In this document: positions 1-28,555 of the stretch, one piece after another
Numbering within the stretch: position 1 is the first letter of the stretch
How the letters are laid out: every line of letters begins with the position of its first letter
NCBI RefSeq assembly: GCF_029868625.1
Contig: NZ_JARWOJ010000232.1
Location: 1-64,000, forward strand
DNA from: Nocardia neocaledoniensis
Lineage (GTDB): Bacteria > Actinomycetota > Actinomycetes > Mycobacteriales > Mycobacteriaceae
Length of the DNA stretch: 64,000 nt
Direction of reading: 5' to 3'
Program-made: the position numbers and the translations under genes
Notes under the pieces: model-generated
What the model saw: the letters and a program-made list of their open reading frames with translations, nothing else
Told to the model about the DNA's origin: nothing
Database searches by the model: none

Positions 1-21176
<21,176 letters not shown>

Positions 21177-21582
21177 CCCAAACCTCGCTTCCGGAACACC
21201 TGGGTAGGCGCTCCCCGACGACACCGGAACGCAGGCGCCTCAGCCAGAACTAGCGTGGCGCCTGCGTCTCGGGTTCAATTCTCGAAATCAATCAGGCAAA
21301 AAATGTCCATTGGCACTATCTGTCAGGCCGTCCGGTCTTGTTACATGGCCGAGACCATGCTCATGACCGCCGGACCGGCAGCGCCGGTGTGCTCGTCGCA
21401 AACCATCGCACCAATCTACCGGTGCGCTCGCCCGGCAACCAACCACCTCCATAGCTGTCGCACATCGGGCCAGGTAAGGCCGCCGACGGCAGTTTGCTGA
21501 CGCTTGTCGGGGTTCTCACATCGTTCGACGACCCATTCGTGAGCACGGGAATCGAGACGTGGATCACACCAACCGGTCGGTG
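21177..21582. other. Intergenic leader region between the giant NRPS and cobM
   Basis: About 400 bases without a convincing gene. It should hold the promoter and 5' leader of the NRPS, which reads leftward. The part near 21270-21350 is distinctly more AT-rich than its surroundings, with an oligo-T run on the minus strand near 21300, as expected for a promoter, but I could not assign -35 and -10 boxes. A perfect inverted repeat (21229-21267) is listed separately. I looked for an IdeR-type iron box with a TTAGG...CCTAA core and did not see one. Short frames in 21361-21567 lack the third-position G/C bias of the neighbouring genes. Confidence 0.6.
21229..21267 (-). promoter_or_regulatory. Perfect 11-bp inverted repeat in the NRPS leader
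   Basis: ACGCAGGCGCC at 21229-21239 is exactly repeated in inverse at 21257-21267, with a 17-base spacer. In the NRPS mRNA this is a very GC-rich hairpin ending 4 bases before the GTG at 21224 and about 50 bases before the TTG at 21176. It could be a translational or attenuation element, or a DNA operator. No U-tract follows, so it is not a classical intrinsic terminator. Confidence 0.55.
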
Positions 21583-22338
21583 TCAGCTTATCGGCGGGCG
21601 GACCCGCGCCGGGTCGTAGAGGTGGGACTGGGCGCAGTCGATTCCGGCGGCGATGGCCCGGCCGACGAGGACGATCGCGGCCTGGCGGAGACCGGCGGCT
21701 TCGACCTGGTCGGCGATGTCGGTGAGGGTGCCGCGCAGGACGAGTTGTTCGGGCTGGCTGGCGCGGTAGACGACGGCGACGGGGCAGTCCGGGCCGTATT
21801 CGGCGGACAGTTCCTCGGCGAGCACCCGGATGCGGGTGATCGCCAGGTGCAGGGCGAGGGTCGCGCCGGTGGCGGCGAAATTCGCCAGGGCCTCGCCGGG
21901 TGGCATGGCGGTGGAGCGGGCCTGGGTGCGAGTGAGGACCACCGACTGGGCGACCTCGGGGACGGTCAGCTCGGTGCCGAGCACGGCCGCGGCGGCCGCG
22001 TAGGCGGGCACGCCGGGGGTGATGTCCCATGGCACGGCGTGCGCGTCGAGGCGCCGGGTCTGTTCGGTGACGGCCGAATACAACGAGGGGTCGCCCGAAC
22101 ACAGGCGGGCCACATCCTTACCGGCAGCGTGCGCGCCGACGAGATGCGCGGTGATCCGGTCCAGGTCCAGTCCCTGCGTGTCGATCAACTCCGCCTCGGG
22201 CGCGCAATGGGCCAGCACCTCGGGATCGAGGTAGGTGCCCGCGTACAGGCAGACCGTGCTCTCCCGCAGCAGATTCACCGCGCGCACCGTGAGCAGGTCG
22301 GCCGCGCCGGGGCCCGCCCCGATGAAGTGCACAGTCAT
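21583..22338 (-). CDS. cobM: Precorrin-4 C(11)-methyltransferase CobM/CbiF
   Basis: 251 residues. SAM-dependent tetrapyrrole methyltransferase that methylates C11 of precorrin-4 in aerobic corrin-ring synthesis (cytoplasmic). The N-terminus carries the family's glycine-rich GAGPGAADLLTVRA motif. Further family segments are LCSGDPSLYSAV near residue 90 and the WDITPGVPAY SAM-pocket segment near residue 110. Length fits CobM. The ATG at 22338 puts the GAGPG motif at residue 6; a longer frame upstream carries no family sequence. No other cob gene is in the window, so this copy is away from the main cobalamin operon or at the edge of one. It lies 34 bases downstream of vapC on the same strand. 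Confidence 0.93.
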   Translation of the reverse strand: MTVHFIGAGPGAADLLTVRAVNLLRESTVCLYAGTYLDPEVLAHCAPEAELIDTQGLDLDRITAHLVGAHAAGKDVARLCSGDPSLYSAVTEQTRRLDAHAVPWDITPGVPAYAAAAAVLGTELTVPEVAQSVVLTRTQARSTAMPPGEALANFAATGATLALHLAITRIRVLAEELSAEYGPDCPVAVVYRASQPEQLVLRGTLTDIADQVEAAGLRQAAIVLVGRAIAAGIDCAQSHLYDPARVRPPIS

Positions 22339-22372
22339 GACGCGCGATCCTCCGCGTGTTGTGGCAACCGGT

Positions 22373-22774
22373 TCATCGGGCAGCTCCCGGGGACATCCAG
22401 ACGAGCCCGGCCAGCTCCGCCGCTTCGCCCAGCCGCTTGTCGAACGTGAGGAAGGCGTCGAGATCGGCGGACAGTTCCTGCGCGGTCGCCAGGTGGATCG
22501 CATCGAGACTACGAACCGTCGGCGGACTCATCGCGGTGGCGTTCGCCCGGACGATCGGGTCGATGTCGATCCGATCGACCCGCGCCAGCACGCCGGGAAC
22601 GCCGACCAGATCCTGCGGAGCGGCGACCCGGACGGCTCGAACCAGCTCGACTTCGGTCAACGCCGAGGTCATCCACGGCACCTCCGACCGATCCACGAGC
22701 CAATCCACCAGTGCATCGGTTTCGCGTTCGCGGTGCACCAGTTTCACCAACGCGCTCGTATCGAAGTAGAGCAT
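22373..22774 (-). CDS. vapC: VapC-type PIN-domain toxin ribonuclease
   Basis: 133 residues with the PIN fold's acidic metal-binding set visible: D5 in the N-terminal YFDTSALVKL strand, E41/E43 in LTEVELVRAV, D91 in LDAIHLATA and D112 in the FLTFDKRL strand. VapC toxins are Mg-dependent RNases, often cutting tRNA or the rRNA sarcin-ricin loop; the target here cannot be read from sequence. The ATG overlaps the TGA of the upstream antitoxin gene (ATGA), the usual toxin-antitoxin coupling. Confidence 0.9.
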   Translation of the reverse strand: MLYFDTSALVKLVHRERETDALVDWLVDRSEVPWMTSALTEVELVRAVRVAAPQDLVGVPGVLARVDRIDIDPIVRANATAMSPPTVRSLDAIHLATAQELSADLDAFLTFDKRLGEAAELAGLVWMSPGAAR

Positions 22775-23073
22775 CAGTAGCGTTCACCGTCGCGAAGGTC
22801 CTGGAGCGCGTCGCTGACCGAATTGTCTTCGTCGGTGGTCGCCCCCGCGGCCTCGCGGCGCAACTGTGCCAGTAGTTCGGCACGGCTCCTGGTCGCCGGG
22901 CGCACGCGACCATGCGCGATCAGCCGCGCTCGCGCGTCGTCCTCCGGCTCGACCGGAACGATCCGGCCGATGACGCGCCCGCGCTCGGTGATGTCGACGG
23001 CTTCGCCCGCCTTGACGAGGGCAAGGCACCGCGCGGTGTGATGCGAGAGCTCGCGTACCGGAACTGTGGCCAT
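22774..23073 (-). CDS. vapB: VapB/Phd-type antitoxin
   Basis: 99 residues. The N-terminal part (VPVRELSHHTARCLALVKAG, then DITERGRVIGRIVP) is the Phd/YefM-like DNA-binding fold found in many VapB antitoxins. The C-terminal acidic/arginine-rich tail ending DALQDLRDGERY is typical of the toxin-wrapping segment. The ATG at 23073 starts exactly at this fold. Expected to neutralise the adjacent VapC and autorepress the pair. GTGAC (23084-23088) and GTCAC (23105-23109) form a weak inverted pair just upstream that could be the operator. Confidence 0.88.
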   Translation of the reverse strand: MATVPVRELSHHTARCLALVKAGEAVDITERGRVIGRIVPVEPEDDARARLIAHGRVRPATRSRAELLAQLRREAAGATTDEDNSVSDALQDLRDGERY

Positions 23074-23112
23074 GTCAGCGATTGTGACACATTTTCGTAC
23101 CACGGTCACGTC

Positions 23113-26100
23113 TCAGCTCATCGCGGTCCGCACGAAGGTCGAGGCGAGGTGGAGGTTGTTGACCGGGTTCATGTCGGTGCTCTGGGTGGAGGCGTGCAGG
23201 AACGAGGTGATCAGGGCCAGGCGGCGGGGTGCCTCGAACACGACGGTGTAGGTCCTGGTCTCGCCCGCTTCCAGGGTCGGCAGGCGGAATCGGAGGTGGG
23301 TCGGCTGGGTCTCGCCGCCGCCGGGATCGAGAAGTCGACCCCAGCCCTGGGTCGAGAGCCTGGCCTCGACCCCGCTCGCCTGCCTGCCGCCGACATTGGT
23401 GACGGTGACCGTCGCCGTCACCCTGGATCCGGGGTCCGCCGTGCGTGGCACGTCCAGGTGGACGCCGACGTCGGCCGGATGGTCGCCCGGTGACTGGCCC
23501 GCCTTCAGCACCCACAGCGTCATCGTGCCGCGACTCGGCGCCACCCCCGCATCGACGTCGCCGGAAAAATCGGCGGTGACCAGATGGGTACCGAAACCGA
23601 GGTGCGAGACGTCGACGTCGCGGGCGATGGCGATGCCGTTGTCGACCGGGACCGGCGCGCCCAGCGGCTTGCCGTCGGCGGAGAACTGGACGGTGCCGGT
23701 GTCGATCTCGCCTGCGGGGTCGCGGGTCACCGTGGCGGTGAGGTCGAGTTGTTCGAAGTAGGTGACCGGGTTGTGGTTCGCGCTCACCCTCGTCGTCGAG
23801 GTCGCGGTATAGACGGTGAGTTCGGCACGGCCGCTGGACTGTTCGTACACGTCGTCACCGAGGTAGTGCGCCTCGACCGTCCCCGAGCCTGCCCGCAGCG
23901 GCGGCGAACTCGCGGTGCCGTCCGCGCCGAGTGGCACCGGATCGCCCAGCGGGGAGCCGTTCTGTGCGAACTGGATCGCGCCGGTTGGTTCGGGAGCGTC
24001 CGGCTTCGGCGTGGGCACGGTGACGGTGGCGCCGACGACCGCACCGGCGAGGACCGGCGGCGGTGGCAGCGTCAGATGGACCTCGGTGGGCACCTTCACC
24101 GGTTGCACCAAAACCCCGACACTGCCGAAGACCGGCGCGAACACCCGGCTCGGGTCGTCGGCGAGATAGGTCGCGAGCACGTGATGGGCGCCGGGCCGCA
24201 GACCGTCGATCGCGGGCAGCGTCGCGACTCCGTCGACCAGCTCGATCGGCCCCGGCGTCGCGACACCGTCGATCTCGAAGCGCACGTGCCCGGCCGGCGT
24301 CCCGAACGCCGGTGCGGTTCCCGGCTTCTGGCTCACCTTCGCGCTGAAGCTGACCGGTTCCCCGACCCGAGCGATGTGGTTCGGCGCGCTGGTGGTGACC
24401 TCGATCTCGGTCGGCACCTGGTCGTCGCGCAGCCGGAACACCGCGCCGCCGATCAGGTGGGCTGGATCGTCGGTGGCCGAGGCCCCGACCAGGAATCCGC
24501 CGGGCAGTTCGCCCTGCCGCGTGGCGGCCAGCGCGGTCAGGTTCACCTGGGCGTAGCCGTCGGCGTCGGTGGTCGCCCGGATCGTGTCGGCGCCGTTGTC
24601 GAAGACGGCCGCCGGCGGTTGACCCGCGGGCATCGCGAAGGTGATCGACTTGCCCGCCTGCGGTCCGTGGATCGCGTCGACGAACCGCACCCGCAGCGGT
24701 TCGGCGAAAGGCTGACCCGAGTAGGCGCTCTGGCTGTTGCCCGAGATCAGTTCCACCCGGCTGCGTTTCGACGGAATCGGGACGATCAGCTGCACCTTGC
24801 CCTCGTTGAGCCGATCCCGATTGCCGTGGCTGCCGTCGGGCCCGTTGTAGAAATGCGGCGGCTGGTTCGCGACACTGTCGACAGCGGACTCCCCGCCGCC
24901 ACCGCCGCCACCGCCACCGTCGTTGCCGTCCTGCGCGCCGTGGCCCTTGCCGCCACCGTGGCTGCCGCCACCGCCGCCACCGCCACCGCCGCCGGTGGAG
25001 CTGCCGGTGGCGTGCCCGCCGTGCGTGCCACGCTCGCTGCCGCCCTCGCCGCCGAAGCCGCCACCGAACCCGCCGCTGGTGCCGTCGCCCGGCTGGGGCC
25101 CACCGCTGCCGCCGTCACCGCCGTCCGCGCTGAACCCGTTGCCACCGCCGCCGCCACCGCCCCCGGCGACGACGATCGCCCGGTTGTCGGAGGACGGCCG
25201 CGTGCCGCAGTCGGCGCCGTTCTGGCTCACCGCCGACGCACCGCCGCCACCCGCACCGCTGTAGGACGCGCCGGAATCGGCGGTGCCGCGATCACCGCCG
25301 GTCCCGTAACCCCAGCCGCCGTTCGGCCCGCCGTAGTGGCCGACATCGATCTTCAGCTGTTTGCGCTCCTGCACGGCGATCACCGCCTGCACACCGCTGC
25401 CCGCGCCACCGGTGCCGACGTCGCCGAAATCGTGCCCGCCGCCCGCGCCCGACCCACCGAGCACATCGGCGAAGATCTCGTCGACGCCGTCGCCGACGCA
25501 GTAGTACTGCGCGGATTCGCCGTGCACGCCGAAGGTCGTCGTGCGGACACCGTCGGCCGAGGTGAGGAACAGGACGTAGCCGTCGCCGGAGACCGACGCG
25601 GTGGTCACGCTCGCCTTCGACAGGCTCGGCGACGCGTACGAGGTACCTCCGCCGCCGCCCGCGCCACCGGCGCCCGGCGCCGCGTGTGGACCGTGCGTGA
25701 TCGGCGTCTCCGGTGCCGCGGCGCCGCCGCAGCCGCCGCCCTGCCCGGCGCCACCGAGGTAACCACCGCCACCGCCACCACCGCCGCCACCCCCTCCAGT
25801 CTTGTCGAACGTGTGGCCGTCGCCGCCCGCGCGCGGACCACCGCAGGTGAGCCCGCTCGGCGTGGTGCCCGCCGGATTGTTCTGGCCCGCACCGCCGGTC
25901 CACGGCGGGCCCTCCTCCCAGCCGACCGCCGCGCTGCCGTCGCCACCGTCACCGCCGTCGCGTCGCGAGCCGCCGCCGCAGTAGAAGAACGTCGAATCCT
26001 GCACGGGCGAGACGGAATAGCAGTCGGGCGCGTTGCCGCCCGCCCCGCCACCGCCGCCCGCGACAAGCACCGGCGCGTTGTCGGGTCCGAGCACCGCCGA

Positions 26101-26580
26101 GGCGCCGCCACCGCCGCCGCCGTCCCACCCGCTCGAGTAGACCGTCCCGAAATTCGTCAGCTGGTCGACGGCTTCGCCTCTCGCGCCGCCGGCGGCGTAC
26201 GGCGAGAATCCGCCGTTCTCGCCACCCGCGCACCCGACCTGCACCTGGAACTCCTGCTCCGGGGTCACCCGCAGGCCGCCGCTGACCTGTCCGCCGAGCC
26301 CGCCGATGCCGGTGAAGTTCGGGTTCGGTGTCTGGCCCTGCCCGCCGACGGCCTCGATGTAGAGGCTCGTGGTGCCCGCGGGGACCCGGTAGGTCTGGGT
26401 CCGGTCGCTGCAATAGAACACGTCGATCGACAGGCCCGACTGCGGGTCCTCGAAATGGTCGGAGGCGCGCGCGGCAGCCGGGCCGGGCGGCTGGGACCGC
26501 GCGAGCGTCGAGGTGCCGAGGACGAGCACCACCCCGAGCAACGCGGCCACCCACGCGTGAGCCGCAGTCCGTCCGGCCAT
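23113..26580 (-). CDS. Large secreted glycine-rich protein with Ig-like repeats
   Basis: 1155 residues with an N-terminal signal peptide (hydrophobic segment about 10-28, then small residues). Residues about 50-340 and 345-625 are two glycine-rich units. Each contains a cysteine-bearing strand followed by GGGGGGASAV-like and VVAGGGGGGGG-like runs, the pattern of the ALK/LTK-type glycine-rich domain. The first opens with a TYRVPAGTTSLYIEAVG strand. Then come about four Ig-like repeats (residues about 635-1050; a Big_1-like one followed by three Big_3_5-like ones beginning PTEI, PTEV or TTRV). Last is a C-terminal domain of about 100 residues like DUF11/CARDB (TVTNVGGRQASGVEARL, then a conserved NPVNN). 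No LPXTG or C-terminal membrane helix is visible, so it is probably secreted or held in the cell envelope. Function unknown; adhesin or matrix protein is a guess. Domain names were assigned by eye. Confidence 0.88.
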   Translation of the reverse strand: MAGRTAAHAWVAALLGVVLVLGTSTLARSQPPGPAAARASDHFEDPQSGLSIDVFYCSDRTQTYRVPAGTTSLYIEAVGGQGQTPNPNFTGIGGLGGQVSGGLRVTPEQEFQVQVGCAGGENGGFSPYAAGGARGEAVDQLTNFGTVYSSGWDGGGGGGASAVLGPDNAPVLVAGGGGGAGGNAPDCYSVSPVQDSTFFYCGGGSRRDGGDGGDGSAAVGWEEGPPWTGGAGQNNPAGTTPSGLTCGGPRAGGDGHTFDKTGGGGGGGGGGGGYLGGAGQGGGCGGAAAPETPITHGPHAAPGAGGAGGGGGTSYASPSLSKASVTTASVSGDGYVLFLTSADGVRTTTFGVHGESAQYYCVGDGVDEIFADVLGGSGAGGGHDFGDVGTGGAGSGVQAVIAVQERKQLKIDVGHYGGPNGGWGYGTGGDRGTADSGASYSGAGGGGASAVSQNGADCGTRPSSDNRAIVVAGGGGGGGGNGFSADGGDGGSGGPQPGDGTSGGFGGGFGGEGGSERGTHGGHATGSSTGGGGGGGGGGSHGGGKGHGAQDGNDGGGGGGGGGESAVDSVANQPPHFYNGPDGSHGNRDRLNEGKVQLIVPIPSKRSRVELISGNSQSAYSGQPFAEPLRVRFVDAIHGPQAGKSITFAMPAGQPPAAVFDNGADTIRATTDADGYAQVNLTALAATRQGELPGGFLVGASATDDPAHLIGGAVFRLRDDQVPTEIEVTTSAPNHIARVGEPVSFSAKVSQKPGTAPAFGTPAGHVRFEIDGVATPGPIELVDGVATLPAIDGLRPGAHHVLATYLADDPSRVFAPVFGSVGVLVQPVKVPTEVHLTLPPPPVLAGAVVGATVTVPTPKPDAPEPTGAIQFAQNGSPLGDPVPLGADGTASSPPLRAGSGTVEAHYLGDDVYEQSSGRAELTVYTATSTTRVSANHNPVTYFEQLDLTATVTRDPAGEIDTGTVQFSADGKPLGAPVPVDNGIAIARDVDVSHLGFGTHLVTADFSGDVDAGVAPSRGTMTLWVLKAGQSPGDHPADVGVHLDVPRTADPGSRVTATVTVTNVGGRQASGVEARLSTQGWGRLLDPGGGETQPTHLRFRLPTLEAGETRTYTVVFEAPRRLALITSFLHASTQSTDMNPVNNLHLASTFVRTAMS

Positions 26581-26787
26581 GCCAGAACTCCGTTCGCCAG
26601 CGCCGTTGCTACGAAACTTGCCGAAACGGTAGCGGTGGTTGTCGCCTCAACCCGCCAGCGACGCGCATATTTCTGCAGGTCATCGCGGCTGTGAGCAGTT
26701 CGGATCCGCGGTCGCGGGGTGCCGGGACGCGGCGCCGAGTAAGTTCGGCTCCGTCGGCACGCGGCCGACCCGACGACAGGGGACACG

Positions 26788-27459
26788 GTGCGCGATCGGG
26801 GCACGATACGAGGGGCACGTACCGCCGCAACGGCTTTCGCGGTCGCGGCGCTCGCCGCCGGATGCGCGCTCGGCGACAAGGTCGAGGGCACGGCGACGAG
26901 CTCACTGGACTCGTTCGCCCCGTCCGCGGGCAACCAGGACCCGTCCCGCGAGATCGCCGGCGTGACGATCACCGAGTTCCCGCCCGGTCTGCACGTCATG
27001 AGCACCCAGCGGGTCGCCTATCCCACCGTGCCGCCGCTCGGCGGTCCGCACGACAGCGCGTGGGCGGCCTGCGACGGGGTCGTGTACGACACCGGTGTCC
27101 GCACCGAGAACGTGGTGCACTCGCTGGAACACGGCGCGGTGTGGATCGCCTACGACCCGGCCCGGGTCACCGGTGACGACCGCGCGGCGCTCGCGGCCAG
27201 AGTCCTGGACCGGCCCTACACCCTCATGTCACCGATTCCCGGCATGGCCGACCCGATCTCGCTGCAGTCGTGGGGCCATCAACTGAGACTCGACAGCGCC
27301 GACGACCCCCGGATCGACCAGTTCATCGTCGCACTGCGCGAAAACCCCTACACCACACCGGAACCGGGCGCGACCTGCTCGAATCCCATCTTCGATCGCC
27401 AGAACCCGCCACCGTACGACCCGACGCCGCCTGGCCCGGACGCCATGCCGATGAACTAG
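26788..27459 (+). CDS. DUF3105 lipoprotein
   Basis: 223 residues. Basic N-terminus, hydrophobic stretch and an ALAAGC lipobox predict a lipoprotein anchored outside the cytoplasmic membrane. The rest matches DUF3105: HVMSTQRVAYPTVPPLGGPH, a second conserved segment VVHSLEHGAVWIAYDP, and the LMSPIPGMADPISLQSWGH strand. The conserved histidines suggest a metal site, but no function is established. GTG start at 26788. Its TAG stop shares the palindrome CTAG at 27456-27459 with the stop of the convergent oxidoreductase gene. Confidence 0.9.
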   Translation: MRDRGTIRGARTAATAFAVAALAAGCALGDKVEGTATSSLDSFAPSAGNQDPSREIAGVTITEFPPGLHVMSTQRVAYPTVPPLGGPHDSAWAACDGVVYDTGVRTENVVHSLEHGAVWIAYDPARVTGDDRAALAARVLDRPYTLMSPIPGMADPISLQSWGHQLRLDSADDPRIDQFIVALRENPYTTPEPGATCSNPIFDRQNPPPYDPTPPGPDAMPMN

Positions 27460-27881
27460 CCGGTCATGTCGAACTGCGCGGTGACCTTGCTCGGCCGGAC
27501 CCGGACGACGAGCTCGCCCGGCACCCCGTTGCGCTTGCCGAACTCCTCGGCGCGATCGGCGCCCATGTAGCGCCCGCCGATCTCGGTCGCGGTCCGCAGT
27601 AGTTCGTCGAGATCCTCCGACACCGTCACCGTGCCCTGCACGGTGACCAGCCCGTACGGCGGTTCCTCGAGATCCACGCACACCGCGATGCGCGGATCGC
27701 GCGCGAACGCCCGCGCCTTGGCCGAGGTCTTGCCGGTGTTGAAGACAAGCTCGTCACCTTCGACGATGAACCAGACCGGGGTGATCAGTGGACGGCCGTC
27801 GGCGGCGACATAGGCCACCTTGGCCGTCCGCGTGCCGTGGGACAGGAACTCGCGGACCCGGGGATCGGAGAGAGATGCCAT
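27456..27881 (-). CDS. PPOX-class (pyridoxamine-5'-phosphate-oxidase-like) F420/FMN-dependent oxidoreductase
   Basis: 141 residues; split-barrel flavin/deazaflavin family. Diagnostic segments are GTRTAKVAYVAADGRPLITPVWF near the N-terminus, VFNTGKTSAKARAFARDPRIAV in the middle and GTVTVSEDLDE after it. Actinobacterial members of this size often use F420, but cofactor and substrate cannot be decided here. ATG at 27881 was chosen because the homologous sequence begins there (MASLSDPRVREFL). It converges on the DUF3105 gene with a shared four-base end. Confidence 0.87.
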   Translation of the reverse strand: MASLSDPRVREFLSHGTRTAKVAYVAADGRPLITPVWFIVEGDELVFNTGKTSAKARAFARDPRIAVCVDLEEPPYGLVTVQGTVTVSEDLDELLRTATEIGGRYMGADRAEEFGKRNGVPGELVVRVRPSKVTAQFDMTG

Positions 27882-27937
27882 GCGGATCAGCGTAGGCGCG
27901 CCCGCACCCCGATGCCCGGCCCGAAACGCCAAGCCGG

Positions 27938-28555
27938 TCAGAGCGCGCCTTGCTCGCGCGCGGTGGCGACGGCCGAGGTCCGGGACTTCACCCCGAGCTT
28001 GGTGTAGATGTGCACCAGGTGCGATTTCACGGTCGTCTCGCTCAGGAACAGCTGCTTGGCGATGTCCCGATTGGACAACCCGGCCGCGACCAGCCGCAGC
28101 ACCTCGACCTCACGCGGGCTGAGGGTGGTGTCGGCGCGGCGGACCCTGGTCATGAGTCGCGAGGCGACCGTGGGTGACAGCACGCTCTCCCCCACCGCGG
28201 CCGCGCGTACGGCGGCGAGCAGTTCGGCGGGTGGGGTGTCCTTGAGCAGGTAGCCGACCGCACCCGCCTCGATGGCGCCGAGGATGTCGGCATCGGTGTC
28301 GTAGTTGGTGACCACGAGGACCTCGGGCGGCCCCGGCAGCGCGCGCAGGCTCGCCGTCGCGGAGGCGCCGGTGCGGCCGTCGCCGAAGCGCAGGTCCATC
28401 AGCACCAGGTCGACCGGGTTCGCCGCGCAGAAGGCCACGGCCGCGTCGGCGTCGGCTACATCGCCGACGACGCAGATGTCCTCCGCGGCCTCGAGCAGGG
28501 CGCGCAGACCGGCCCGCACGATGGCGTGGTCGTCGGCGAGCAGCAGCCGGATCAC
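27938..28555 (-). CDS. NarL/FixJ-type response regulator
   Basis: 205 residues. Receiver domain with acidic pair D8/D9, phospho-acceptor D54 (VLMDLRFGDG) and the K of LLKDTPP near residue 107. A LuxR-type HTH follows (LSPREVEVLRLVAAGLSNRDIAKQ, then SETTVKSHLVHIYTKLGV). The GTG start overlaps the TGA of the upstream kinase gene by four bases, so kinase and regulator are cotranslated partners. The divergent ABC exporter beyond the kinase is the likely target (inference from position). Confidence 0.94.
   Translation of the reverse strand: MIRLLLADDHAIVRAGLRALLEAAEDICVVGDVADADAAVAFCAANPVDLVLMDLRFGDGRTGASATASLRALPGPPEVLVVTNYDTDADILGAIEAGAVGYLLKDTPPAELLAAVRAAAVGESVLSPTVASRLMTRVRRADTTLSPREVEVLRLVAAGLSNRDIAKQLFLSETTVKSHLVHIYTKLGVKSRTSAVATAREQGAL

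Noticed and set aside
21361..21567. Possible small genes in the NRPS-cobM gap
   Set aside because: No ribosome-binding site, no third-position G/C bias and no recognisable sequence.
21177..21582. Iron-box (IdeR/DmdR) regulation of the left NRPS
   Set aside because: No TTAGG...CCTAA-type palindrome could be found by eye, so siderophore-type control is not supported.
24890..25180. Glycine-codon-rich GC-skewed stretch as a possible DNA repeat array or PE_PGRS gene
   Set aside because: It encodes imperfect poly-glycine within a signal-peptide protein lacking a PE domain, and no regular nucleotide repeat unit was seen.
23584..26694. Plus-strand frame of 1036 codons opposite the secreted glycine-rich gene
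   Set aside because: Antisense shadow; the minus-strand frame has a signal peptide and recognisable repeats, whereas this one is compositionally biased without domains.
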